A stretch of 64,000 nt of DNA from Apostichopus japonicus (Eukaryota > Echinodermata > Holothuroidea > Aspidochirotida > Stichopodidae): NCBI RefSeq assembly GCF_037975245.1, contig NC_092576.1:34326611-34390610 (forward strand). Reading direction: 5' to 3'. Under the pieces are notes generated by a model, which saw only the letters and a list, made by a program, of their open reading frames with translations, did not search any database and was not told the origin of the DNA. Positions 1-12,137 of this stretch are shown one piece after another. Made by a program: the position numbers and the translations under genes. The stretch's first letter is position 1; every line of letters begins with the position of its first letter.

Positions 1-143
1 TATATTTACTTCATGAAATGTAATATTTGCATGTGGATATACACTTCCCATCATTGAATTGCAAACACAAATCGATGTAAATATGTATTTCACATCATTC
101 AATTCCCAAGAACAATCGATGGTTTTTTTTCCTCTACCGGCAG

Positions 144-413
144 ATATCTATTTGAAAACAAATTAACGAAACTGATAAATGACTCTTTTGGAGGAGGGAC
201 TGTTAAGTCAATGTATGTAAACAATAATACAATTAATACTATTTTAATGCATTCTTGACAAATTTCTTAATATTGTTTTATGTCGACGATAAAGATTCCA
301 GTCATTAGCATATTTTCACATTCTAACACTGCCGAATGTTAAGTAAATATGTATCTGGTTCATGGTCAGGTGAAGTAGGTTCGTCACATTAAAAACATGT
401 TGGGAATGGTTAA

Positions 414-502
<89 letters not shown>

Positions 503-3500
503 AATATCATGTGCTTTAAAATATAAAGTAAAGAAAGTCATGACGTGTGGATGTAAGTTACTCTGATATTGGAATATGATTCCAAATCTTTTATCTATTG
601 AAAATATCATATATTTCTTTATGTTTTGCTTTTTTAAGGGGAGGGAGGAAGAATGGAAAATATTGATTAATTTTTATCATAGAGATATGATATCAACTGG
701 TAGGAAAATATACCCATCTTGTCTCAAGCTATTCAACCAGTTCAGAACATACATAATATGTTTCTAGCCATGATTTGACGACGGTCACAAACAATTGTGA
801 TCGTGCCATTTAAAGTGGTTCCGCACTTCCTTATAAATATTTCTGGTACTTTAAATGTCTTGGTACATGGTCTTGTATTTTAAATGATTATGTTATGTTA
901 TAACTATGTTATCTTTCAGTCACGTGTACAAAAACGATATTGAGGAGATCTCTGAGACAGCTCTTGGTAGTATTGGCAATGCAACAATGTAAGTATCAAT
1001 AAAAAAAACAGTAAGTAACTAGATAATTGTACACGTGTGACGATGATTGAAGCAAGAAATTGTCAGACATGGCCTACAATCTTTCGAAATATATATTTTA
1101 GTTGAATATCATATTTAGTAGATTTTCCAAACGAAATGTAATTAGGTCGTCTTAATCCCAGCAGTAATCCACATAAAAATCTCTGTGGCATATTTTTAAC
1201 ATCAAGTTTCAACATTGCCGGGGTCACCAGAACTTTGCGTCACATTGGCACGTTTAATAGGTGCAGCAAACGATCCGAAATAAACTCAACTAGGCTTACA
1301 CATGGACGGAACTTAATTTGAAGACGATAGTTTTCTTGTTTAAGAGTGTTTCGTTCTACCAGTCAATGTTCATCTAATATAACTCACACTTTTTGCTTAT
1401 ATATCGCAATGTATGTTGATAACATTGTAGTACAGTATGTTTAAAAAGTAATATACAGGTTCAACGATCTTGGTAAACTTGTACAACTGTATTGCCCGAC
1501 GTTCTCAAAAACAAGGATAGATAATAACTTTTATCATTTGACTTTTTGAAACAGGTTTTTGACTTGTGCGAAGTTAAAACATCTACCAAGGTATACGAGA
1601 AAGGTATCCGGGTAAGTGGTTAATGACATGTCGAAAATTTCCACACATTTAAACAATAACTTTTGCGATGTTGTAAGTTAATAGTAACATCAAATGTTAT
1701 TCTTTGTTTCATCGAGATATGAAGAACACCCGTATAGTATAAAAGACGCTTTCGAATACTACTAAATTCCATTTTCCCTTCAATTATTAGAGTCTGTGTT
1801 CATAACGAGTTTGTTGCAAATGTGACATTTACAGACAGTGGGGCTGCCCTAACTCTATCATTCCAAAAGCTAGGGTTTCAGTGCTTGAGAAATCACTCAA
1901 ATGTCACATGTAGTCCTTGCAAGCCAGGTGGATATGGAAATGGTTTCGGCGAATGCATGACCTGTCCAAGGGGTGAGTAGTTTTTGACAGCAGCTTCGAA
2001 TGATGATTGATTGAATTGACAATGATGATGACGAAATGATTCTGGTAATGTAGGGTATGATATGGTGATGATTATATTATTAATTGATTGAATTTAAATG
2101 CAATATTTAAGTAATTTCCAAAATAGCTTTAACCTAGAGCACACCTTTAAAAAAGGACAGTATTTGATTTCTCAAACAGGTGGATTTTATCAGGACGAGA
2201 TTGGAAGCGAGACGTGTAAAAATTGTAGCAGTGGTAATTATGTCATACAGGGGAATGGTTCATCTGCATTGGACTGTAAAACGTGTCCAGAAGGAACAGA
2301 TCATACTAGGCATGCTGGTTTCAGAGCTTGTTTCTGTAAAAGGAATTACACCCGCAGCGATCGATTTGGATTGTGTACGCTGTGCTTATATACAGGCTTA
2401 AACTGTACTGATGACTTTAAAAGTCTGTTACCCGGTTACTATTGGAATTGGTCTTTTACTGGTATGAACTTATCACTCTACTCTAGCTTCGTAAAAAACC
2501 TCCTTACATTGAATAATAGTTACAATCGATCGACGAGTGAGTACAACCACAAAATGCCCAGAGCCTTCAAGTGTCCTAGACCCGAAAGCTGCGAAAACAA
2601 CTACAGTTATACATCGAATAGAATCAACGGTAATTGTCTGAACGGTTACAGAGGATGGCTTTGCAGTAAATGTCAAGATGCATATTACTCTGTTTTGCAT
2701 TATTGCTTTCCCTGTCAATCAAAATGGTTTATTATTTCTGAGATGATAATAACTCTCTCACTGTGCTTCTTGATTATCATCTTAGTCATCTGGCAAAATA
2801 CGAAAAAGAGGGAAACAGACGGCAGATTGTTTGTGGACAAACTCTCTTCACGTATGAAAATTTTCCTTGGTTTTTATCAGGTGGTTGGGGATCTTTACGA
2901 GAGCATTCACATTGTTACTTGGGGTGGACCACTACGCTTCGTATGGGAATTATTTTCTTATGTCGCCCTCAACATATTAAAAATTACTTTCCGACCTCAG
3001 TGCCTTAATAGCCGGTTGCTAATTGATCCAATCATTCGATTCAAAATTGCCCTGCTTCTTCCAATAGCAATTATTTTGGTGTCCACTGTGATATATCTAG
3101 TGTCTAAAATATACTTTAAGTTTTTCAGTAAAGATGGAAGTGCAGAAATTATGACGAAACTTAAGAAGATCAAATCCAAGTTACATACTTACGTACTTCT
3201 TGTCCTCTTTATAACATACCAACCAACTTGTGATGCTATTTTTGAGATCTATCCAGGCTCGTGCGACATCTATCGTGTAGACCAAGAAGGTAACATGACG
3301 ATTTCACTACTTCGAGCTGACTATGATATTAATTGTGAATCCATTGATCAATACCAAGCTGAGGCCTACATTGCCACCGCTGTCTATGTAATAGCCTTCC
3401 CTTTCTTCCTGTTGATCCTGCTCCGAAAATATTGTCGAAAGTCTTCCATAAAAAGGGCTAATATCCAGTGTAATAACAGCTCAAATTTGAATGAAGAAAC

Positions 3501-4718
3501 CCCTCTTATTAATACCAGTCAGAAGCAGCGTCAGAACATTCCCTCCTGCCTGAATTTTCTTTGTGAAAATTACAAGGATAAATTTTGGTTCTGGGAGATT
3601 CTAGAGCTTGGTAGGAAGGTTGGACAGACGATGTTAATTACACTTCTTGGTTGGGGAGACGCTTTGACGAAACTATTCACCATCGGTACATCGGTTCTAT
3701 TCTTGACTCTTCATGTAAAGTTCTCTCCTATGAAAAGTCGATTTGAACAACATCTTCAGGTAAAATTGCATATTTTAAGAACACATTATATGTTTTATGT
3801 TTTTTTTATTGTAGCTCATTTGAAAACATTTCTTACCGAAACATAAGCTTTGTGAATCGCTGCTTTGTTAGTTGATATGAAGAAGCCTTTTTACCTTAAA
3901 GTTATTTGGGAAGTGGTACTTGGGCACAGGCAATAAATGCAAGCTATTTGTAATATTAACATTATAGTCAAATATGATACCATTCCGAAGTATTGTAAAA
4001 GAGAACTTACTAAATATTTTTGCGAAGACGAGTATGAGTATTTATTAAAATGTCTGTTCTTTACAGCTGTTTTCGCTCACTGCGATATTTCTCAATATCT
4101 TGGTAGCAGCAGTTTATATGCCCGTTCAATATCAAGCAACCCTATCCACCTTACTTATATTACTCGATCTTGGAATCGTCCTTGCTGTAGCAGGTATGTG
4201 TGAACATTTACTTATAGCTTGTTCCAATGTCCTGCTAAGTAAAGTTGTATATGTGTGTGTGATGAAGGAGGATCATGAATTTGTCACGAAATATTTAGGA
4301 AATCAGGGAATTTACAAGGAACGGTGGCCCTAGGGGTGTTAACATGACTCTCATATACAGGATCTGGCGCCCCGCCCCAGGTAAAAATACAAGATTTCAC
4401 GTCAAATGGTGAATTATGGGGGAAATGAAGGTTATAACCTTTGCACCCCGCGTTACAGTGTCTTGATTCTTCCTAAGATATATGTAGAACAACCCCCCCC
4501 CCTCCCCCATTCTCTTCTCATAGGACTATTTGGTCAACTGTCGAGGGAGTTCGGGATCATTTTGAAAGAATATTTAAATATTTATAAGTTATCATTCAGT
4601 TCAAAGTGCTACATGGTTCTCGTATATCACCTAAGACAACATCCCGTATTTCTTTCCAGGTGAGGTTTTCTTGGTCCTGGTTCGCGTCATTCGAAGGAAG
4701 CTTTGGCCTGAAAAATAA
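144..4718 (+). CDS. LRR plus GCC2/GCC3-like cysteine-rich multipass membrane receptor, left copy, 5' partial
   Basis: I read seven exons: 144-206, 920-988, 1555-1611, 1791-1972, 2180-3759, 4067-4193 and 4660-4718. All have AG acceptors and GT donors, phases agree throughout, and the frame stays open for 711 residues to TAA at 4716-4718. The first two exons each encode one leucine-rich repeat of about 21-23 residues (motifs YLFENKLTKL and YKNDIEEI). The third looks like an LRR cap (LTCAKLKHLP). Exons 4-5 give a cysteine-rich ectodomain with CSPCKPG, CMTCPRG and CKTCPEG motifs typical of GCC2/GCC3 (ephrin-receptor-like) repeats, with several N-glycosylation sites. From about 2730 onward there are roughly eight or nine hydrophobic segments ending in a short basic tail. 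The protein is probably a plasma-membrane receptor or channel-like protein; ligand and activity are unknown. The long ORF start at 2098 lies in intron; the real exon begins at 2180. The 5' exons and signal peptide lie outside the window. Confidence 0.87.
225..680. repeat. Left-arm-only intronic insertion carrying a (TA)n tract
   Basis: The first intron of the left gene copy is longer than that of the right copy. About 450 bp between the 144-206 exon and the shared block starting near 680 has no counterpart in 28100-28365. It includes the (TA)n microsatellite. I see no terminal repeats that would class it as a named mobile element. Confidence 0.5.
415..499. repeat. (TA)n microsatellite
   Basis: An uninterrupted run of about 42 TA dinucleotides. 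The IYIYIY open frames over it are translation artefacts. The tract lies in an intron of the left receptor copy and is absent at the matching place in the right copy. Confidence 0.97.
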
Positions 4719-6160
4719 TCTGATATGGCTTTTGTTTTTCCATCAATAAGTCTCACGGAAGGCACGGATCTAATCTGAGACGAGACTTAGATACGCTCAA
4801 TTATTGCAAATTTAAACATTATTTTATAAACAACTAATACCATTTTTTGTTTCCATTCTATAAAATTTTATTGTTTTCCTTCCATAGTGTAAACTGTAAA
4901 TGGTAATTTAGCGATAACTATGCAACCATGTTTGTCTGCAGACTTTACCTTCACTTACTAGGTAGCATTCACTTAATATGTAAAAATAACGTAGTATTTT
5001 GATTTGAACTTAAATTATTATTTTTCTTCAATAACTGATAGTCTGATATGACTTTTGTTCTTCGATCAGGAAGGCTCCCAAGGCAAATAGCTGACATGTG
5101 ATAAGACGTGGATACACTGATATGTTTTTACATGATATAAAAGTCTTTATTTTTTCTTTCCATATCATTTCGATTCAAATGCAACCATGCGCCACTGGCT
5201 AGGCAGCATTCACTTATATAAAAGGAATACGGTATTTGTTAATTGACTTGATGTTATATTTTTCAAAAATATATTTTTGAAGCCTAATCATAGCCTAATG
5301 ACTAAAATACTTGGATACAAACATGTTTGAGTGTGTACTGTGTTAATGGATCCGAACACTGTTGAGTTTAATTGATCATAAATTCGTTAAAAAAAACATA
5401 GACTCATGTTGAAATTCATGTAATTATAATTTGTAATTATACTTTACAATTATTGTTTAGCAATATTAAATCATGTTTAGCAATGTTAATTTCTGTTTTA
5501 GTAATGTTCTGCAAAATGTATTTACACTTCGTAAAGCAACTCTGATAGGATTAAATCTACCTGAATTCTCTCATTTATAAAATGATCAAAGGCTACGACT
5601 GTACACCATTAAAAAAACTTGATATGTACATAGTTTTACTGTATGATGTTATTTTGCCTTTCTTGTTAACCTCTCAGGTTACGAGCATTAAACTTTCCGT
5701 TGCATTAGCCTAACTCACGATTTCTCATTTCTCATTCACAAATTTGAACTTCTGTATTAAACTAAATTAAACTAAAATATGCATATCATTAACACAATTG
5801 AATAAAGCAGTCTAATTAAACGGCAGTCTCGGATTTCAGTTTATTCAATTTAAAAAAAACAAGGTCAGGTTGATGTTATTATTTATGACTACCTACATAC
5901 TTTTGTCAAACTAACAATATTGTTTATTTCATTATCAGTTTCAATAATCTCTTATGTTATTATCTGAAATATGGTTATCACACGTCTATATTTCCCACGA
6001 CATGTCCAATTTCTACTGACTTTACGGTGTTAAGCAGATTTATAATACTGCCTACAGCATCCGGATTTTAAATATATTTAACCAAGTCTGCAAAATTTGA
6101 CCCATTTTGCCATTCCGTAGAGCATACATTGGGTACTGTGACCCATTCCTCAGATGAGTT
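4719..6160. other. 3' flank of the left receptor gene, no other gene seen
   Basis: AT-rich sequence downstream of the stop codon. It contains the 3' untranslated region and flank, and is conserved in inverted orientation at 23085-24578. I found no open frame, RNA gene or transposon signature in it. The shared flank shows that the duplication copied more than the transcription unit. Confidence 0.6.
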
Positions 6161-6299
6161 ACTGCCTTCATAAGTGTGTCCATCTCCTCTGTCTCAATGT
6201 GCATTTCGTGAATTGTTTCAGAGTGCTTGTGCAAAACTATGGATGACGTTCAAACCATTTATCAATCGGTTATTTAAGGTAAAATATAGTTGCTTCCAT

Positions 6300-6481
6300 T
6301 AAAAAGTAACTGAAAATAATCGTTAATAGTAGTCACATTAGAATTATCTCCCCTATTCAGATTCATTTCCAGAATCTTTCAAAATAGCCCATGTTGTACC
6401 ACTGTCAAAGAAATTGAATTTAAATCAAAATGACTTACATAATTACAGACCCATTGCCAATCTTTTGTGTCCCTGGAAGGT
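6300..6481 (+). pseudogene. CR1/L2-like LINE reverse transcriptase, 5' fragment of an interrupted copy
   Basis: From 6366 one frame reads FPESFKIAHVVPLSKK and then NYRPIAN, the conserved start of the RT fingers in CR1/L2-type non-LTR retrotransposons (family pattern FP..FK.A.V.PL.KK, then NYRP.SNL). The frame runs without a break to the TTAA at 6482. Sequence upstream to about 6300 resembles the preceding family region but is weaker. The gene continues in the same orientation at 18002, so the copy was intact here before the 11.5-kb element landed in it. Confidence 0.78.
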
Positions 6482-6485
6482 TTAA

Positions 6486-6502
6486 AGGTCAAGCGACACG
6501 TA
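6486..6502 (+). repeat. Left terminal inverted repeat of the TTAA element
   Basis: Seventeen bases directly following TTAA that match 17981-17997 in reverse complement with one mismatch (C/T at the ninth base). Confidence 0.85.
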
Positions 6503-6606
6503 GACTTGACTTTACATAATATTAAACTTAACAATTCTAACATTAACAAAAACTCAACACCGCGATTTTTTTCCGTCTCCAAAGGGGTAGAAATCGGTAA
6601 AAAGTA

Positions 6607-6634
6607 CTATTACGTAATAGATTCAGTGACGTCA
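6607..6634. promoter_or_regulatory. Perfect 14-bp palindrome and full CRE site inside the left transposon end
   Basis: CTATTACGTAATAG at 6607-6620 is a perfect palindrome. TGACGTCA, the full CREB/ATF consensus, follows at 6627-6634 and is then followed by a run of nine or more G. The CRE-plus-G-run pair recurs inverted at the right end. It could be a transposase or host-factor site; this is inference. Confidence 0.5.
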
Positions 6635-6911
6635 CGGGGGGGGGAGCGCAGAAGAGTGCAAACTGTATATGTTCTGCGCAGTGCATTGGGTATGTAGAAA
6701 TCTCAAACTTCTCGAAAATATTACCTATTTCAGCAGTCTGTTACAAGAAAGTTAAGATTTGGATTAAGATGAAAAATCACAAATTTATACATAAGACATC
6801 GAACAAAACATCCATTGACTTCTTTTTTCATAAATTCCTTGCATTTTCTTCCTATCAAGCAACATAAACTCCGCAAAAATCGGCTAGATTGACTCGTTCA
6901 GGGAAAGCCGA

Positions 6912-6933
6912 AAACAAATGACGTCATTTGTTT
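6912..6933. promoter_or_regulatory. 22-bp perfect palindrome centred on a CRE, upstream of the P2X7-like gene
   Basis: All eleven base pairs about the centre at 6922/6923 are complementary, and TGACGTCA lies in the middle (6919-6926). It sits about 120 bp upstream of the ATG at 7051. A CREB/ATF-type promoter element for the transposon-borne gene is a natural reading, not proven. Confidence 0.55.
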
Positions 6934-7050
6934 ACCAAGTCGAAAGTGAATGATATCGTCGCATACGATATTGCTACCACATACAGTCTCTATACACGCA
7001 CTGTAGTACGCATATATACACAGCACAGCATAGCTTATACATATCGCGAA

Positions 7051-8852
7051 ATGGCTGCCGGTGGCATTGACACACAGTATTTAGATAGCAACGGCGAAGA
7101 AGTAACGGAAATGGAGGACATGGTGGACGATCGTGGGGGAAGTTTTTCCCTACATGTTCGAACCGGAGACCAGCGAAGAGGAAGCGGGATCGGACAGCGA
7201 TGTCGAAATTGATCGTCTTGACGGAATACAACGGTAACGTTACGCCTAGCGTACTATACTGTATATAGGATAGTTGTGTCACTAGTAAGGCCTAGAACCG
7301 ATAAATGTTTCCTAACTTTGCTCATACTCTTAGCTAGCCAATTTGATGGGGCAGCAAAATTAACATGAAAGTGCGGTCGAGTTAAGTTAAGTTAAGTTAA
7401 GGAAGTTACTATTTTCCTTAAAAGTTGTGGTAGCACATGCCCCGGAACATGTCACAGAGACATATTTCATTTGGTTAGTAGATTGAAGGAGCCAATTGGA
7501 AGAGTGCACAACAAATTCAGAGGTGGCCTATTATTAATTTCCTAGCAGTTGTAGTGGCAAATTAGTGAAGTTACCACAAATCAGGGAAAGGGTGGGGCAT
7601 GGAGAAGGTGGCACCTCACACCAGCTTTTTGTCATTTCCGCTTGAGCTAATTACATAACCAGATTTTCTCAATCTAGGGAATGGATTCAGAAGTGGGAAA
7701 GAGTTGGAAACGAGGCAACATCGGCCTGTTTTATTTTCCTTTGCAGCATTCTCCCAACAGAGGCAAGACTTCTAAGAAGAGGCTACCCCCTCCTTATTAG
7801 TGATGTTACTTGTAAGGAGCTTCAACGGTAGATTGCCCTTCAGAGGTGCCCCTTTTCTATTTTGACATGTTAGTACAGTATGCCCCAATAATTGAGGTCG
7901 GTATGAAATCATCGAATTGGCTCTTTATTATTTGAACTGATTTGTATTGTTTACAGGTGTCATTGTGGCCAATGTGATGTGATGCCTACAGCAAGGGAGT
8001 GTAGATGCTGCAGCGAAATAGATAAGTAAGGACTGTGATGGATGAAGAAGGTGCTGCATGCATCACTTTACACCCAGGTTTTGAAGCTATGTGCCTGAAC
8101 CCATTGTTCCTTCAGACAGCCTACTACATGTACCGTCAACAGTATGGTGGACGTGCATAGGAAAACAGGATCCAAGAGTAAGTATAGACTACATAATTTT
8201 TGTTGTATACCTTTATTCATTGCTCTGACCTGCTGTTGAAAGATGTAACAATACAGAGAGTGTATTCATAGTTTTGTTTTATTGTGAAAGGAATAACATT
8301 AAGATATAGTTTTAGATCAAGAAAATTTGTGCACCATGTTCAAAACCTGCTTCTGATTAGGCCATTTTGTCCAAAAAGTGGTGTAATGCCCTTGAGGTTA
8401 ACCCTTATCATGCTGACTGACATAGTAGTCATTAACACAGCCATGGAACCAAATGCCACACAAAAAATGTCCACCATGCTTGTGCACGATCCATTTACAA
8501 ATTTTAGTCCCCGAGATACAATGATCAGTTTGTATAAATGGCATAGCTAGGCTTACTTTAGGGGAGGCAGATTTAGGGGCCAAGCAAATTCTGGAAATCA
8601 TATAGAAATTTATTTTAAAATTGACGTCCCCAGATGGCTACCAAGCTTTTGTGTGTCTTCATCTTTTATAGCTGGTTTTCATATGATTATTTTACAGGAA
8701 ATACAGACACACAGCATACAGACAACTTGCACGGATGAGCTAGCAGTTTTTAGGGAAGGAGATTTGTGTTGTCTCCCATCCTATGCAGTAAGGAGGATTA
8801 GAGAAGCTTTACCATCTGAACAGTATGAAGGATTTAAATTATCAAGACTGTG
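7051..8852 (+). pseudogene. P2X7-like intracellular (zinc-binding C-terminal) domain gene, broken
   Basis: Pieces of the P2X7 C-terminal domain family, which is multicopy in invertebrates and fish, appear in order. An acidic N-terminus starts with MAAGGIDTQYLD at 7051. PYMFEPE follows at about 7158, then the zinc-ligand motif CHCGQCDVM with CRCC (7957-8025), then CITLHPGFEAMCLN and LQTAYYMYRQQYG (8067-8150). A weak match LRYSFRSRKFV lies near 8297 and LCCLPSYAVRRIREALPSEQY near 8766-8830, ending at TGA 8850-8852. Exon 1 probably ends at 7233 and exon 2 begins at 7957. Damage is visible: a one-base phase change between the start and PYMFEPE, a one-base loss near 8026, and an in-frame TAG after GGRA near 8157. 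In vertebrate P2X7 this domain is the cytoplasmic ballast with zinc and nucleotide sites; free-standing copies have no settled role. Confidence 0.72.
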
Positions 8853-9728
8853 AGAATGTGGACTGTTTATGCCAAGTCATAGTATCATTTCTGCAAAGTT
8901 TTATAGAAACAGGGTTCAGTCCTGTCTGTTTTGTGGCTGAATGGTGAACATTTTGGAATTCCAGCTTACATTTTTCTGGTTCATGGTATTAACTACAATC
9001 TTGGATGAAATTTTACATTTTCAAGTTTGGAAAGTACATAACAGTACTAAATAATAAAAACTCAAGTTAATTTTTTGTATGTATTCTCTCTTGTAAGCAA
9101 AGCTGTCACTTCTAGTAGCCTGCCAACAAAATCTGGATGATTGGAATCTCAAATATACTAGGTTAAAACAGAAGAATAGTTTGAATAAAGTACCCTAAAC
9201 CACTATGTCAATGGGATCTGGAGAGTTTAGGCTTTCATTTTAATAAAAGTGTAATAAGAATCAATCTGAAATTGTTCATTAATCCATGGAATATCAAGAT
9301 TACTTGATCATAAATGGGATAATAAAAATCACATTTTATCCCATGCGGGGAACAAACAGCAAATTTCTGTCAACTCTTTTCGAGAAAAACAAAAAATTGG
9401 CAACATGTTTGAAACACCAAAGTTGCATACAAATAGTAATTCAGCATGAAATTTATATTTATGAAGTCAAAGCTCTCTAGAGAGGAATACTTGTCATTGG
9501 AACTTTTTTTTAAATATAATGTTATCATTTAGTTAGTTACAATGGAAACCAGATGTAAGTAAAACTTTAATATAAAACTTTAGCAACTTCCCTAAAGGCT
9601 GGTAGCGACCTGTTAATTAACACTGCTCTGCAGCTGTGCCAAAACATCATGTGAACAGACGATTCACAGAGTCGATTGCTCCCCAATGAAACAAAATTAG
9701 AAATTGGGAGGCCATCAACTACAGTACT
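8853..9728. other. Transposon interior, no gene recognised
   Basis: AT-rich interior of the TTAA element downstream of the P2X7-like pseudogene. No long open frame or known motif was found on either strand. Confidence 0.45.
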
Positions 9729-9905
9729 TCAGCAAAGCTTTTGAAATCTGCTTCGGTGTTGTTCTATGACATCCTCATTGTTCGGATGAACATAGGAGCT
9801 TGCAAGTGGTAGGGGCTCTTTTCTGACAGGAACAGGACACTCCTCTCCCAGAGTTCCACTTCTGCAGAAGTTGTTGCAAGCAGTCAAGAAGTTCCCATAC
9901 ATAAT
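9729..9905 (-). pseudogene. Possible last exon of a transposase remnant
   Basis: On the - strand an acceptor (CTACAG) precedes 9905. One frame then runs to a stop and ends with RKEPLPLASSYVHPNNEDV followed by IEQHRSRFQKLC. A tail of the form lysine/proline-rich, then an I..H.SRF motif, resembles the end of THAP-type transposases as I remember them. It lies downstream of the THAP exon on the same strand. No catalytic residues can be assigned, so this is weak. Confidence 0.28.
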
Positions 9906-10593
9906 CTGTAGAATAGTAAAGATATGAAGAATAATATAATAATAGTTCATAAAAACATACCATTTAGATAGAGGCATTCCAATCACTCCATTTCGGTCAA
10001 TAGGCATGGCACAGTTGTTAGTCAAGTCTTTGGATGCCCAACTAAGGCGACAGCTGAGTACACCTCAATTGGTGTGGATACATGGGTCAGGTTTCACCTG
10101 ACAACTTGTGCCTGAACAATTCCAATATATTTTTTACTGATTACAGCAAAAACCCTACACCTGTTTGTGCACCTAATATTATGGATTATGTAATCTTCAG
10201 CAGGATGTGTGGTCATTGTCTCAGTAGCTTAACCACTGTTTATGTAGTAAAGTAAACACGTGGACAGAGTAACATCCTGTCTCATCCCCTTGTAATCCAT
10301 GGTAAAAGAGTGTATAAGATGCAACTTTCACCATTTGTATTCAGTAGCAGATATCCAGCCAAGTGAAGATATAATATACTCTGTTAAATCCAACTACTTG
10401 TTTGTGCCTTTATTTCTTGTTCACATACAGCTGTGACAACTCTACCAGATACAGTATGTATATGCTAATTGAAGTAAAGACTGATGGCCTCACCACATAT
10501 TCCAGACTACCCCACAGTGTTGGTGTCAAAATTAATAATGATCATCTTTCCAGAAAGTTATGGCACCAATTGATTTTCCAGACTAATCTACTA
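9906..10593. other. Transposon interior, no gene recognised
   Basis: Intron-like or decayed sequence of the TTAA element. A short + strand open run near 10150-10250 has no recognisable motif. Confidence 0.4.
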
Positions 10594-10855
10594 TCAATCT
10601 TGAAAATTACCTTGAATCGTCATCTTTGTCAAGTACAGATGAATTAACTGACGGAGAGTAATCCGGACTACCTGGCGGTTTTTCGGTGTATCCCGATGTG
10701 GAGCCACAGCAGCAGACGGACCATCATCGCCACTGTGAGATGGCCCTGGTTGCTTTGATGGTGTTCTTGTCTCTGTTGGTCCAGTCAACAACGTCAATGG
10801 TGGTAGGGGACCAGTGAACACTGGACTTCTACATACATGTGTTACATTCACTGAA
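10594..10855 (-). pseudogene. Possible internal exon of the THAP-type gene (serine/proline-rich linker)
   Basis: On the - strand a TTTTCAG acceptor precedes about 10855 and a GGTAATTT donor follows near 10611. Open frames in between are proline/serine/threonine-rich; one holds GYTEKPPGSPDYSPSVNSS and an acidic DKDDDS stretch. Such low-complexity linkers often follow THAP domains. No motif fixes the frame, so the call rests on splice-like borders and position. Confidence 0.25.
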
Positions 10856-12137
10856 AATTAGAATAAACGCTTATTATACCACACACATACAGTAGGCTGC
10901 TCTTGGACAGGGGTCAGCTGCCTAGATGGTTCACATATCTTTTCTGAGTGAGAGCATATCCTCCTGCTTTATGTGGCTGCAAAAATATGGGCCACTCACA
11001 CCATGAGCATTGCAAATGACTACAGCTTGGTTTCATATAGTATAACTACAATGTAATCTCCCTTCTCTCAGTAACTATAGATGTAGCCTTTATATTTTCC
11101 TGTGAAGCCATCAGGTATAGCCTCCTCAACCACTCTCGTCAGGCAGGCGGATATGATGGATAAAATACAATGTATATTATCCCCTAGTCAGCCTGCCCGA
11201 TGTGCAGTTTTAATTGCTTTTTTGCTTTCAACGAGTACTGTTTCTAAAATTTTGGCCTCTGTACTCACTTCTGCTATAGAATACTCTATAGATGTATGAA
11301 AGTTTTCCATTCTTCCTTGTATTACCCTAGCTTACACTTCTGTACCACATTTTCTCCCCCACCCCCCTCCCCATCCATCACTCTATTAAAGCCTATTTAT
11401 GGGGACCTTTCGGCCGAAATACTGCTGCCTCCATTTTGTCTGGTAGCTTGCCCCCCATATACATGCCTCGATGTTTTACTGGTGCAGATTCCTTGTATCC
11501 CGTTCAAAACTGACTACTTAAATCTTTAACGCCTGTCACCACCCTTCCCTCCCCCGTTTCCCAACTGTTTTTCGGTAATATCAAGCACATATCTATAAGA
11601 TCATGCTACCTTTAGATGGAGATGTACATTCTTCAGAATCCTGCCTTTATTTTCACTGCAGTTGGTTGGGGAACAGCTTCTAGATTAATCTAAGTATTGA
11701 AAATTGGGAAAGAAAATAACAAGGAAGTTATGAAAGTTCATTTAAGAAAGCAGTTTGATATGTTTGAAAGTACCTGTCACAAGCGTTTTCTCTTGTAACA
11801 AAAATTGCAGCCCTACCAACAAAAATGGCAAAATATAAGGATGTCATTTACTGTGAAACATATGAGCTATGACTCTGAGTATATAGATAGGTGGGATCAC
11901 ATTATAATATTGGGCAAAATGACATGTAAACATCTCATGCTTGTTATTCTGGATTTTTCATGATGTACCACAGATAAAAGTTAATATAGCCCTAGCCTAC
12001 GCCTAACTTTATCGTCGCCGTACCTAATTTAGGGCCTAACTAACTGAACGAAATTATAAGAATTAGCCTACTGTAAGTTAGTAATAATACCAAGTTAGTC
12101 CTTGTTGTAGTAGGCCTAGGCCAGAAAATACACTTAC
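10856..12137. other. Transposon interior, no gene recognised
   Basis: Decayed sequence of the TTAA element between the linker-like exon and the THAP remnant. Pyrimidine-rich patches lie near 11340-11560. No protein motif was seen. Confidence 0.4.

Larger units (their letters stand above)
120..6160 (+). repeat. Left arm of a large inverted duplication
   Basis: The stretch matches the reverse complement of about 23085-28440 over exons, introns and 3' flank. Examples are the block at about 144-206 against 28365-28427, the 3' flank near 5520-5580 against 23725-23780, and the block near 6040-6150 against 23090-23200. Homology fades just inside 6160. A left-only insertion of roughly 450 bp at about 225-680, which includes a (TA)n tract, breaks the match. 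Boundaries were read by eye and are good to about 50 bp. Spacing between the arms is about 17 kb and is filled with transposons. Confidence 0.85.

Noticed and set aside
316-610. IYIYIY open frames on the - strand
   Set aside because: They are translations of the (TA)n microsatellite.
2098-2179. Start of the 582-codon frame at 2098 as the true receptor start
   Set aside because: A splice acceptor (TCAAACAG) ends at 2179, and the upstream exon 1791-1972 joins in phase. The 2098-2179 residues have no counterpart in the right copy.
7051-7212. Single 94-codon gene at 6928-7212
   Set aside because: It is the first exon of the P2X7-like pseudogene in the wrong phase after DDRGG; the family motif PYMFEPE is in another frame.
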